Source: Pohlia nutans
Lineage: Eukaryota > Streptophyta > Bryopsida > Bryales > Mniaceae
Length of the DNA: 64,000 bases
Direction: 5' to 3'
NCBI GenBank assembly: GCA_022496805.1
Contig: CM040092.1
Location: 21,222,113-21,286,112, forward strand
A program made the translations under genes and the position numbers. Under the pieces are notes generated by a model. That model had not been told where the DNA came from, did no database searches, and worked only from the letters and a program-made list of their open reading frames with translations. Positions 37,083-48,689 of this stretch are shown here, one piece after another (the stretch's first letter is position 1; the number at the start of each line of letters is the position of its first letter).

Positions 37083-37985
37083 GACCTGTCGTATTTCATT
37101 CCTCACTTTGTGGGAACAGTGAATAGTGGTTATATATTATACTAATATTTCTGTTTTCTTGTGACCAAAACCACTCACCAGCACTAACACAACCCATGTG
37201 CTTGGCGCAATTTCATTCCTTTTTCATTTATAGTAAGTGAAAAACAACACATTTCCTACTGGTGAAGGGATGAGCCATCTTGGGATTCTTAGTAGGCGAC
37301 TCCACTATCATAAGTTTTGATTGATGCACAGTCATCTTTCATCATCATCGTCCACATGCCAGTGCAAGTCATACACTGCCATCCGAGCCCGGGGAAGTCA
37401 CTATCAAGAATTTAAATAACTATAAGAGAACAAATACAGGGTGTCTTTTATTCATTTGAGATGAAAATTATAATTTCATAGAAGTAATATAGGATGTGTT
37501 AAAACCAATTTAGAAATATGTACTGAATATTCTTAGAATATATAGAATGTACCCTAAATATACTGTAAAACTAGAATATTCCAATTATTTAATAGCCCTC
37601 CATTAAATACCCTTTGTTCGCTCATATATACCCAAAATTGACACTTAGTGACTTCTCTGAGCATTCGAGAGTATCGCTTTGCCTTCACAAATGGTAAGAT
37701 GCAAAGGAAGTACATGTTGGATTGCTCAGAGTCCGACATATTTATGTTTATGTTGAGGACCATTTTCTAAACCCAATACTAATAGCAGATCTATCGTTTT
37801 TCATTCCCCACTTCGTGGAAACAGTGAACAGTGGCGGAATATTGTGATTATATTTCTATCTTCTTGTGACCAAAAGCACTCACTAGCACTGACACAACCC
37901 ATGTGCTTAGTGCGGTTTCATTCTTTTTTCATTTCTAGGAAGTGAAAACGACACATTTCCTACTGGTGCAAGTTGTCATAGCAAG
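37083..37985. repeat. pair of about 200-bp direct repeats around 700 bp apart
   Basis: Sequence from GCAGACCTGTCGTATTTCATT (about 37082) to CATTTCCTACTGGTG (about 37262) recurs with substitutions from GCAGATCTATCGTTTTTCATT (about 37784) to CATTTCCTACTGGTG (about 37967). Element G copy 2 lies between them. Confidence 0.7.
37391..37658 (-). mobile_element. short element G, copy 2
   Basis: It starts GGGGAAGTCACT and ends AGTGACTTCTCT, and is inverted relative to the copy at 17094-17364 (the AGGGTGTCTTTTATTCATTTG segment appears near the left end). Confidence 0.7.
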
Positions 37986-38106
37986 GTACCTTGCTACCTC
38001 TTAGATTCTTTTCCTCCTGCCACTGATTGTACAGAAATCAAAGACTTCTAATCAAGTAACTTAAAAGACTTGGTATTTGATGCATTTGGCACAAAGTTCT
38101 GGAATC

Positions 38107-38142
38107 ACAGCTTGAGTCCTAATATAAAGCCTATAGATCCTA
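38107..38142 (+). repeat. 36-bp exact match to 47160-47195
   Basis: The string beginning ACAGCTTGAGTCCTAATATA is identical at both places over about 36 bases, and flanks diverge at once. At 47 kb it sits at a break between retrotransposon fragments. Confidence 0.8.
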
Positions 38143-38326
38143 TTTGATTGCATTTATTTTTCAATCTAAACAAATATTCCAAGAATAATACAATATTGCA
38201 AAAAAAAAATTTGCATTAATACGAATCATAATAAAATTTAGAAATATTTCACTATAATACATATACAATATATTTTCTTTAAGATAATTTGTACATCTTA
38301 TATTGCATGCATATGTACTTTTTTAC

Positions 38327-38645
38327 TTTAATCCCTAAGCTCCCAAGAGACCATTTTTTGGTCGCTGCTTGTCGTAAACGGGCTGTTTGGATAAAAAAAT
38401 GAGTTTCTGTAAAATTAAAAAATATTTAAAAATATGACATCAAGTCTACTTTCCACCACAATTTGAATTATGTAAATCCAAGTTAAACTCCACCGGGGAG
38501 AATTTTTCAAAATGGATCACCTCAACATTGCCTTAGTGTCATAAAAAATTGCTATTGGGAGAAAGTAATGATGTTCCCTCAATCATTTCTTTTGTTTTTT
38601 AAAAGTTTACAATAGATAAACCAATTTTGACTAATCTTGTTCACT
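38327..38645 (+). mobile_element. TTAA-type element family C, truncated copy
   Basis: The left end TTTAATCCCTAAGCTCCC is followed by GACCATTTTTTGGTC and by CAAGTCTACTTTCCACC, as in the copies at 10537 and 41629. No right end is visible. Confidence 0.65.
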
Positions 38646-39599
38646 ATGAATAAAATAAATAAAATAATAAGGTTGATTCGTGCATTAAATTCTTTCAATT
38701 GACCTTTTCCTGCCACACTCCGGTGCCAAATGTCATCTGCTAAGTGATTGGTGTCTTGTGAAAAAAAAATCTCACTTTGTTTCGGAAAAAATCTTTGTTG
38801 CTTATGGATTTGTGGGGGTGGATTTAAGTTGGCAAGTGCAACTTATTAACCTTAAACCTCAAAATGTTGGGTCTATGACAATGGAATGATGCTTTTCTAT
38901 GGCATAGAGGTCCGCAACGTCTTGATTTATGGTAGTTTATAAAGCCGGCGAGTTCTTTTGATAGCATCTTCTAGCTCCAATCGATCAACCCAACATAGGT
39001 GATTTTTTTGAAAACAAGTTTTTAACACCGAAGCATGTGCCCTTGGTTCACTGTGAATTAACGATTTTCAAAATATTCACACCACACAGACATTTCGCGT
39101 CTGCAAAATAAATGCAACCTAGCCTATTGACAATTTTGTTATTAACCAGTTTCTACAAGATCTCCATTGTGGTAGGCTTTGAGACAGCAGTACCAATTTG
39201 ACTGACATACTTTGCTACTATTTCCATGATACTTATGATTGTAAGCTAGATAGTCGTCTGCTCCATTGCTTGCAGAGCAACAACATTAACACAACAATGG
39301 AAGCAACAATGAGAATACACACAGTCGTAAGTCATAACAGAATTTTTTTTTGTAACTCCCAAGGCAAATCACCCGAACCAATGTACTACAGGTATATCCA
39401 AAACTCTTAGAGAAAGATTTACAAATAAAATCATAAGAACATGAAAGATGATTATAACAGTTCAGTTAATATTCATTAGAATAAACCTTGTCGTACCAGA
39501 CGCTCTTAAATGATTTAGAAAGCTATTAATACAGACTAGAAAAATCTTATGCATTCCAATAATCCGGGACAAATACCACAATCGAGTTGTGCTCACTAG
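38646..39599. other. intergenic, no gene
   Basis: No supported feature; scattered short open frames only. Confidence 0.3.
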
Positions 39600-40200
39600 T
39601 TGTCCATTCCAAAGGAATCGCTCCTCAGTGACCATCCTCGCCCCCTACTTCATCAACAAGATCTAGCTGCTACTGCATTCTTAAAAATAACGTTCAATCG
39701 AGAATCCTTTGAGTGTCTCTTTCTATGTATTGCTTTGTCCATCCTAGCAGCCAACCAATGTATCTTCAACACAATTACCTCAAGTTCCTCGTCCTAGGCT
39801 CTACTGGCCAACAATGCTTGCTCTTGGGCTCTAGAAGACTCAACAAAAAAATCCTCATGTATGTGATTCACCACAAATTGCGCAATGTCCATCGACTGTG
39901 TCAAATCAAGAGCCCAATAGAACATTTTATCCTGCAGAACAAACACCTCGTTGGCAGTGGCACATCTCGCCGCCAAAGCCGTTTTCATCTCCACGTCCAG
40001 AGAAGGGACACAATCAACCAATGTTACGGTAATATGGATTGCAAGTAGTGGTTGATCCCCAATGTTGAAGGACAAAGATAAATTGAATTCTCGCGCACAC
40101 ACGATGATCACAAAAATGATGAACACTGTCTTCCACGCCTCTACCTTCTCTAATATTCCTAAAGAGGATGAAACAACATCCTGCCGTGCCTTGGACCGTG
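39600..40200 (-). pseudogene. possible degraded coding sequence, unidentified
   Basis: On the minus strand an open frame at 40126-39794 (about 110 codons, ending RAQEQALLASRA) continues in similar composition past its stop toward 39600. It is more GC-rich and less biased to simple sequence than its surroundings, and looks like an Ala/Glu-rich helical protein. I do not recognise a family. It may be a decayed element gene. Confidence 0.3.
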
Positions 40201-40678
40201 CAACCTCAGCCGCGATTCCCCAACAAAGATGTACCTAAATCTTAAGCATTTGGAGCTTAATCGTGCAGTCGCCCCTTTCATACCTTGGAAAAAAAGCTTT
40301 CAGCACTGATTCTCATGCCTAGAGAGGATTATGAAATGCTCCTCTTTTCGCCATGAGTGCTCCATGGAGAACAAGGGATCCTAAATCCCAACTGTCAACG
40401 ACTGGCTACTCCCGGTCAAAAATCTAACAAAAAGGACAAACCATGATGTTCTAGTTTTTTCTCTACTCCAATCTGGCCCCGTCCTCAATTGCCCATGCCT
40501 CGATTGACAAGAACAGAGTGTGTATTCCGGATCTCCACCAAATTTCTAACAACTTTCAAATTTTACTCATGCGCATTGCTCGTAATCTGGTGACACTATT
40601 CACCATCAGCAAATTTGAGGCAGACAGAATGTGTCCGGTGGAGCGGTGAGGGGTTAATGTAAAGATAAGCTACCAACT

Positions 40679-40950
40679 CCGGAAGGTTACTATGCAAAAA
40701 GTAGAAAACCACATGAATTAAACTGCAGGGTCTTTTTTATTCATTGGAAGAAAAAATTCTACCTAATTATAAAATTTTATATGTAATATAGGACACTTTA
40801 AATTCAAGAAAGGAATAATTGGATAATATATTTGGAATATATTTGGAATATTCTAGAATACACCTCAACTATTCCATTTATGTGATAGCCCCCATTAAAA
40901 TATCCTCTTAACACACATGGTTACACTAGATACATGCTAGTGACCTCCCC
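40679..40950 (-). mobile_element. short element G, copy 3
   Basis: It begins CCGGAAGGTTACT and ends AGTGACCTCCCC. The interior shares GGGTCTTTTTTATTCATT and repeated GGAATATT words with copies at 17.1 and 37.4 kb, in the orientation of copy 2. Confidence 0.65.
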
Positions 40951-41369
40951 GAGGCTATCAATAAATCTTCCCATCTATTACATAACATACAATGGTACAC
41001 GCACACACTCCCTACGACAATTCCACCATCAAAACGATCATACCAGTCTATTATAAATTCAAGGGGGTGCATGCACGTACACTCTCCATGATGGTTTAGC
41101 CGTTGGAACTGTCATGCTTGATGCTAGTACATGCCAATTTAGTATTGATACACGATACGATACCTACATAGCAAGTTTGTACAGGTTGTGGCTAATAATT
41201 CAACTATATTGGTGCCACCTAGACTATTTTGTGAGTTAGAACCAATGCCTATGTAATACATGACAAATCTATCTTGTCAAGCTAAAAAATAATTATTTTT
41301 TACGAACATACTACACAAGTATAATACTTGCAATTGCAAAAGTAAGCATGAATTAACTAAAAAAAACCA
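40951..41369. other. intergenic, no gene
   Basis: No supported feature. Confidence 0.3.
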
Positions 41370-41632
41370 CTTAAGACTATCAGAAAATGCTCTAAAACCA
41401 CTAGTTCTTCCAAACAACTACAAGTTGAATTACAAAATAATTTTGAATTTCAAGTTTCAAATTTTATACAAAAAAATTGGTGATAGCAATTGTAAATCCA
41501 ACCATATGGAAAGAATCTAAAATTCATAATGTACAACTTTTGTTCATACATCAAGCTCAAAATATCCCATTCTATAATGCATCTTTGCAAAACTACCCAA
41601 TTTGAAGAGGGATGAGGACGTTTAGGGGTTAA
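41370..41632 (+). mobile_element. TTAA-type element family F, right part
   Basis: It shares CTAAAATTCATAATGTACAAC and AATTTTATACAAAAAAATTGG-type stretches with F copies at 54.7, 56.4 and 58.4 kb. It ends GAGGACGTTTAGGGGTTAA at 41632. The left end is missing. Confidence 0.65.
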
Positions 41633-42071
41633 CCCCTAAGTTCCCAAAGGACCATTTTTTATACTACATCAAGTCTACTTTTTAACGCAATTTGAATTAT
41701 GTCAATCCTATTTCAACTCCACCCGGGAGAAATTTTCAAAATGAATCACCTCAACATTGTCTTAATGTTATAAAATTTGCTATTTGGAGAAAGTTTTGTT
41801 GTTCCCTCCATTTCTTTTGCATTTTTGAAGTTTACAACAAATATACCAATTTTAACTAATCATGCTAAATTTTAAACTTCTAAAAGTGAAAATTATAATT
41901 TATACAATTTTTCAAAGGTTAATGCTTTTAAATTCATCAAAAGAATATCTAAAGTTTTATTTGGAAGTTTGACTAAATCGATAATTTGTAGAGATGATGC
42001 CCTACATTTTGTCTATTGAATCAAACTTCATCTATGTTTTATCCAAGACTCCTCGGGCTTTTAGGGGTTAA
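41629..42071 (+). mobile_element. TTAA-bounded element family C, copy 3 (443 bp)
   Basis: It starts at the TTAA shared with the F element (TTAACCCCTAAGTTCCC) and ends CGGGCTTTTAGGGGTTAA. The interior matches family C (CAAGTCTACTTTTTAACGC, CCTCAACATTGTCTTAATG). Confidence 0.8.
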
Positions 42072-43909
42072 ATGGAAATGTGAAGAGTTTCACTGCATTG
42101 CATTGATATTATTTTTCTCTGCATTACATGGACGGTGGCTCAACTGTGGCAAGACAATTGCACAGCATGGAAAAGAAGTGATCCTTGAAAACATTATTTC
42201 TTTCAGTCATTTACATCCTACATTTTGGGGCAAAGCGTAGCCCTTCACCTCACTAGAAGCATGCTCAAAACTTTTGAGAACCTAAACCCCTGTTGAAAAG
42301 AGAGGAGACAAAGTTGCTTAAACCCATACTTACAGCCTGGGCCAATTGCGAAGCCTGCAAGCAAATGAACCAACAAAACTCACTATAAGATAGTACTCGC
42401 CTGTTGGCTTTGACTTTGAGGACAATGTAAGAATCACATTCAGTGAGAGTCACAAAAATAAAGCATACACATGTGAAGACAATGATTCATTGGCTTGAGG
42501 AGCTCTCCCTTATTCAAATTGAGCTCAATGTGTTAGGGATTCCTTTATATCCTAGAATGTTATTAAGAAACATCATCTAAACGGAGCAGGGTTTGGGTAA
42601 GTGAGCTTGTAAAGCACAAGTTAGAAAGTTCCTCCAGCTTTTAGTTTACGACTTCCATTCTAATTCGGCGGATTCTACACCACAGCTTCTAAACTGATTT
42701 CCAACAAGGGGTAACATCCTGTGTCAATTGACGGAGCTGCACTACAATCTGAACTACTTCTCGTGAAGACATACTTAGATAATTTGAATCGTAGTCTTTT
42801 TAGTCATCCTTGTGCCACTTTTCAGATTTGGTTTCCACACAATCATTGAAAAAATAATAGTATTTCGTTTTACTATAAAATGAGCGTCGAGTTTAAAGTT
42901 TCGTGCTTAGTGTTTTCACACTTGGTTAACTCTCCAAGCTCCGTTGTTCTTGCTTTAACAATCACTAGATCGTGGGTATTTGACAATTGCAAATAACGTA
43001 GTTCAAATTGTCCCAAAATTTGAAGGAGATTTTCAGGACACGTCTTTCCACAAGCAGATTTTTTGAAGTCAAAACGTTTGTCGATTTGAACACTTTTTAT
43101 TCACTAGTGTAATCAAAATTCTCAATATTTAATAGATTCTTCATTTGAAACAAAACGATTACACGAAATTAATCGTAAAAATAAGAAGAAAAAATTAATT
43201 GACATGTATATATATATATAAATATATATATAAATAAATAAATATATATATATATATATTCTATCTATATTTATCCAAATTTCTTTATAATTCACCATTC
43301 GGAGTCTAGCTGGCTGCTTCGATTGACGGAGATGAGCAAAATAATGCAATTTATTTTTTAGGTTTCTCAACAATTTGTTCGACATTTCGTAAAGCACTTT
43401 TCAGCGTTCAATCTCGAGGCAATAATTGATCCTTAAATTTAGAAAAAAAACAATCTAAAATTTCTTGATACGTATACAGGATTTGTGAGACGTGTTTCTG
43501 TGCAGTCGTAAAAGTACTTCGGGTAAAGTATTAAGACTTTTTGTTCTTAAGTTTTTTAATAAATTGACATACAAAAATCCAGTAACTATGATTTAACAAA
43601 GTTAGCACTTGTTAATAAGTCAAACGTTTATCAAATTTTGCTCACAAAATTTGACATTTAGATAACGATCTCTTAAACTGATATTTTCTAATTAACAATT
43701 TCAATATTTATTTAATAACAACTTACGTTAACTAATATGAGCACTTTGACCGGTTGCCCGGTCAAAATGTCATAAGCCGGCCGAGGGTGGGTGTGACAAA
43801 CATTCCAAGCAATGGACTCCTTTTTTACCTAGGCAATTATGTGGGAATTTACTAAGCTCAAAAATGGAAGAAACGAAGTAAATTGGCCAAAACGAGTGTG
43901 TGCTTGGAA
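42072..43909. other. intergenic, with an AT microsatellite
   Basis: No gene seen. A TA-rich simple repeat occupies about 43205-43262. The remainder is AT-rich with short open frames only. Confidence 0.4.
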
Positions 43910-44228
43910 ATTACAGTACACACAAGAGATTGAAATGATCAATCAACACACACTTAATCAATCCACAAATCCCCACCAATTACCCTAGGCACTTAGTGCA
44001 CTAAAATGGGTTAATTTTGGTGTCTTAGACCCTCTAATTAGGGTTTTGGGACTTAAACACAAAAATTACAGCACACCCAAGAGATTGAAATGATCAATCA
44101 ACACACACTTAATCAATCCACAAACCCCCACCAATTACCCCAGGCATTTAGTACACTAGAATGGGTTAATTTTGGTGACTTAGACCCTTTAATTAGGGTT
44201 TTGGGACTTAAACACAAAAATTACAGCA
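43910..44228 (+). repeat. tandem duplication, 156-bp unit, two copies
   Basis: GAGATTGAAATGATCAATC occurs at 43926 and 44082, and the following 150 bp, including TAGACCCT and AATTAGGGTTTTGGGACTTA, are repeated with few changes. Confidence 0.85.
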
Positions 44229-44739
44229 CATCGGTGAAGGCTCACAAGGTCACCCAATTTGCATATTTTGGCATATAAGTGGGCCCTAAGCTCTACAAAC
44301 ACTCCCCTTACAATTAAACAATACAATTACACCTAATTAGGGTTTTTGGAGAAAAATTGGGCACCGCTTCCGCGTCGTGCCCAATAACCCTAATTTTAAA
44401 CCCTAATTGATATATAAAAACACCCAATTGGCCCGGTGAAAATTGGGCAGCGCTTTCGCGTTATAACCCTCACCGGACCAATTTTTACACTACCACGCAA
44501 CAACACAACAAAGAATGTGCAAAACACCAACGAACTCACAACGATTGGAAGACTTGAGAATTACACACAACAATACTTTGGCAATTAAAATTACCTAATT
44601 AGAATAAAAAGTTCTTCTCTAACCTATCAATAGCTATCAAGTCTAACAAGATTGGGAAAAAAACTTAAATTTGGATAAAATAGGGAGGTGGGAATTTCTC
44701 CCTCTATATTATCACCCTGTCCACCCTCCCTAATGTTAC
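44229..44739. other. unclassified, possibly retrotransposon flank
   Basis: Contains two related blocks, ATTGGGCACCGCTTCCGCGT and ATTGGGCAGCGCTTTCGCGT, about 100 bp apart. No gene. It could belong to the 3' side of the gypsy relic, but no LTR could be defined. Confidence 0.35.
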
Positions 44740-45590
44740 GTGGAGGGTGACAGGGTGCTGTAACCTTCCTTGCCCTGTAGGAATGGCGAAGCCTTCAGTT
44801 GGTCCTGTTTTGGGAGGACTGGGACGACCTCGCGCTTGTTATGGCGGATCGCTCCGCCTTCGAGATCCTCTCTTCGTCCCTCGAACTCGCCTGCTCCTTG
44901 CGTCGTTCCTGTATCTCGCCAGTGTTGTCGATGTCGGGGCTGATTCGCCGCCTCCTTACTGCCGAAATCGTGTGCTTGCCGTCGCTGTCGTCATGCTTGT
45001 CTACTGCGGCGTCGTCGTGCTGGTCTTGATGTCACCCTGCGTCAATGAGGCTTCGCCCTCGCGCTTCCGTAGTCGTTGCAGTCGACCTTCTTGTTAAGGT
45101 CCCCGCACCCTCGATGCAAGTCGTGGGATCCCTGGCGATTCGTGCTCACTCCGGCGCCGCCATTGTCGAGGCCTCTGCTGCCGCCCTAAGCTCCGCCGTC
45201 GTCGAAGCCTCCACTGCTTGCGCCGAATGCTCTTGTGTTTTCTGACTGCTGTCAACTCCGGATTCTTGGTCCTCGCTCGCTGTCTTCCTTGGGGCCAGTC
45301 TTCGCTCCTACTACGCTTGCGATCCTTGTTGCGCCAGTCACTTGGGTGTTGCACAATCCCGATCGTCTTCATTGCTGCAATGTATAGACCCCGTTACTCG
45401 GTCCCTGTCGAGGGCGCCGTGAACTCCCCCGTCGTTGCAAATTCGCGTACCGCCCTCCCCATTGTCGTCGATCTTGGTCGCCCAAGCTGCGCTCTTGAAT
45501 CGCCTTACCGTCTTGCTTGGAATTGTTGCGATTGCTTCCGCCTTGGGACTGCTACACCGCCGCCTGACTTGCACTCCGTTTTACCCACAG
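44740..45590. other. GC-rich island of unknown origin
   Basis: GC content rises abruptly in this 850-bp stretch compared with both sides. Open frames exist on both strands (for example 44747-45097 plus and 45094-45372 minus) but are Ala/Ser- or Arg-rich and match no family I know. It could be a 3' region of the adjacent retroelement or a captured fragment. Confidence 0.4.
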
Positions 45591-46019
45591 ATCAAATCAC
45601 GTACACACAACAAACTCCTACACTAATCTCAAGCAAAACCACACCAATTTTTTATGATTCTTCTACAACTCCTTTCTTTCTCCCAAGACCTACACTATTA
45701 TTTTATTATTTTTTCACACAATTTCCCCAAAGAAACTCCTAAGCCAAACCCAAATCTAGATCTGAGCAACGCCTCTCTCCAAGCTAACGGCACACACTAA
45801 CTAACTGGTGGAACTTGCGACACAGGGGTGGGATTCAAAATCCCACCCTAAAACTACATCCATCCAAAACTTTCATCCAATTAGGCCAAACCTAAACCCT
45901 CATCCACTAAACTCTCCCTTATCTCCTTTGAGACCGGGAGTTCACAATTAGTCTACCATGGATCAACCAACTAAAAGACCAAATAAACTAATAAATTAGA
46001 ATAATAAATTAAACTAATA

Positions 46020-46680
46020 GCCTACACTAATAAACCAAAATAATAGACTAGAAGAGTAGAATAAATAATAGGCTCGAAAGATAGAATGAATAATAGGCTA
46101 GAAGATAGAATAAATAATAGGCTAAAAGAATAGAATAAATAATAGGCTAGAAGGATAGGATAAATAATAGGCTAAAAGAATAGAATAAATAATAGGCTAG
46201 AAGGATAGGATAAATAATAGGCTAGAAGGATAGAATAAATAATAGGCTAGAAAGATAGGATAAATAATAGGCTAAAAGAATAGAATAAATAATAGGATAA
46301 AATGGTAGAATAAATAGTAGGCTAAAAGGATAGAATAAATAATAGACTAAAAAGATGGAATAAAAGGATAGGATAAAATAATAGAATAAAGTAATAGACC
46401 AAGAGAATAGATCAAAGTAAAAGGCTAAAAGAATAAACTAAAATAATAGACTAAATTATTGAACTAAAATAGTAGACTAAATAATGTACGAAAATAATAG
46501 ACCAAATAATAGACCGAAATAATAGGCTAAAACAATTAGACTAAAATAATAGGTGAATAATAGACAAAAATAATAACTCACAATAATAGACTAAAATAAA
46601 CTAGTAGAATGGACTAATAAATTAGACTAAAAGAATGGATTAGAATAATAAGCCACAATAATAGATCAGAACAATAGAAT
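46020..46680. repeat. AT-rich minisatellite, about 26-bp unit
   Basis: Repeated variants of AATAATAGGCTAGAAGG plus ATAGAATAA run through most of 46060-46360 and become irregular (AATAGACTAAA) to 46680. Confidence 0.85.
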
Positions 46681-46884
46681 AAAATAATAGAACAAATGGT
46701 TCAAACGCCTCAAATCCAACGGTTAAATAGTTAGAAATAAATAAACAACCAAAATTACTTATACAAAACGGCATCATAAAATAGGGCAATCAAAACCAAA
46801 CCGAAATACACACAAAGCGGGAAATTGTTTAATCGGCTAAAATGTCCGGTTAGACAAATATAAAATGCAAAATAAATCAAAACT

Positions 46885-47157
46885 CTAGCGGTAATGGTTT
46901 ACTGCTGAAGTAGACCGTCTCGACGGTTCACAGGTGTCGACCATCTGCGGGGCATTTTGCAAAAATGCAACGGACCAAGAGTCTCGAAGCTCGTTAGCAA
47001 GTGCTATCCATTGGGCCTTATACGGTCGCACATGGTAAGTTTTGCACCGCTTCCCATTCGTGCGTGATAGGAATGGAGTGCCATCTAGCGTGGCCAATTG
47101 CACCGTGTTATTTGACCACACATCCAAAACCCAAAAAGGACCCAACTAAAGAGCATC
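46885..47157 (-). pseudogene. integrase C-terminal fragment
   Basis: The frame reads GPFWVLDVWSNNTVQL then DGTPFLSRTNGKRCKTYHVRP, the typical end of a plant gypsy integrase (the G-P-F ... NG.R.K.Y module). The catalytic core upstream is absent; a stop precedes the GPF motif. The fragment lies directly beside the RNase H remnant, showing a deletion. Confidence 0.8.
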
Positions 47158-47195
47158 GAACAGCTTGAGTCCTAATATAAAGCCTATAGATCCTA

Positions 47196-47274
47196 ACTCC
47201 ACGGTGTAATCTAACTCCTCAAGGTGTAACACCCACCGAATTACGCGGCCGCTAAGATCGGGTTTGTTGACCAA
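47196..47274 (-). pseudogene. RNase H fragment of the gypsy relic
   Basis: The minus strand encodes VNKPDLSGRVIRWVLHLEEL, which resembles the segment linking RT/RNase H sequences in plant gypsy polyproteins. It breaks off at 47195, where the 36-bp string shared with 38.1 kb begins. Confidence 0.6.
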
Positions 47275-47295
47275 ATTTTGTGAACCAAATTTGGT

Positions 47296-47676
47296 TCACA
47301 AAAGAATGGGGCAAGCGGCCTTGTTTGACACGAGCCGCAAGACATGGAATGTCAATGTATAAATTTCCCCCTCCGCTTGCATTTTACAATTAACAATTTC
47401 GTCAACGGAGGTAATTGGCCTTTGATCCGCCACATTGACCACGTAAGGGGAAGGTCCGGTGACCTTTAACCCTAGCTTCTTCATCGTGGAGAGAGGCATT
47501 ATGTTAATCTCGATACCCCTGTCGATAAGGGCACCCGGGATGACCTTGTCTAAAATAGTCACATCGATCTGGAAGGCACTGTCATCGATCAATGAACTCG
47601 TATATATTCTAGCGGTCATGACAATTTTTTGGGGTCTCCGAGGCATGGTAGTCTCTACCTTCAACTCTTTCTTCAA
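47296..47676 (-). pseudogene. retropepsin-like protease domain
   Basis: An open stretch of about 126 codons contains PGALIDRGIEINIMPLSTM, matching the D-x-G active-site loop of plant gypsy proteases (often ALxDxGASxNxMP). The residue between D and G is Arg. A typical downstream region with Lys-Leu-Gly-Leu follows. It is joined to a spacer frame (47740-48186) upstream. Confidence 0.7.
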
Positions 47677-48689
47677 TAAGGATGCGACACGGATGAGACG
47701 GGCTATGAAGATGTTAGCCCGAAGACTACAAAGATCCGTTCAAAGATTGAAGTCTTCCGCCGGGTTAAACACCCGGGACCCTCGAGCCGTTGGCACTAAG
47801 TGCTCGGGGTTTTCTAACCCCATAGTCTGTACAAACCGGTAGAGATCATCTTCCTCAACGTTAAGGGGATCTAAATGTACATCCTCCAATGGCGATTGAT
47901 CTAGAGGTGCCTTAAGAGGGTTTACAATTAATTGGTCCCTCAAAAAATCATTAACGGCCGGGATATCCGGTGCCACTTCCGAGACACTAGCTTCCATAGA
48001 GTTTGACTCTGAGGGCGGATTATTTACCCGTTGTTGCCGTGTCATGACCGCCACATTGTGCTCTACCGGTTCTAAACTAGAAGTAGCAACCGCGGTTTCC
48101 TCATCCTCGTGTATAATAATGTTTGTTCTGCGGAGGATGTTGTACTGCGGCGTGACTCCCGGTGTTTGAGAATCAACGGGAGGCATGCACCCGTACCGGG
48201 CATCTTGGGAAGTGCCCGAGGGGGTGGATAAACCGGCCGCCGAGGTGAACTATAGGGGACCGGATGCATTCCCATGTAATAATGAGAGCTAATGTTACTC
48301 GGTCCCGAGCTTTGGCTCGGCGGTTGCTGTAAAGGTTAACGGAAGGTTGAGGGTACCACGGCGATGGATACGAATGCATGTGGTACCCTTATTGCAGTTC
48401 TTGAGCCGGTTAATCATAAATGAAATTTTGGGCCGGTTTAGGGTTATTTGAACCTCCCGCCCCGGTCCCTTTTGAAGACGCCAACACTTGTCGATGCGGA
48501 GATTTCCCCAGCAACCACTACACACAACTCCGTACTCTACCCAACAAATTCTCGGGCCAAGAAGGTGCATCCGGTGGCACGTTGGGCATGGTACCCCTCT
48601 CCTAGTTCAGGTTGATTACCTTCCGGCGGGTTGGATAGATTTGTCCGAACTTGGGGAGACACATACGGATTGTAGTTCCTAGGAGTTTG

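Noticed and set aside
44747..45742. Plus-strand open frames in the GC-rich island as protein genes
   Set aside because: Long frames are expected by chance in GC-rich DNA; frames exist on both strands, and neither has recognisable domains or exon signals.
46060..46680. CRISPR-like array because of regular spacing
   Set aside because: The units are contiguous AT-rich tandem repeats without unique spacers, and the genome is eukaryotic.
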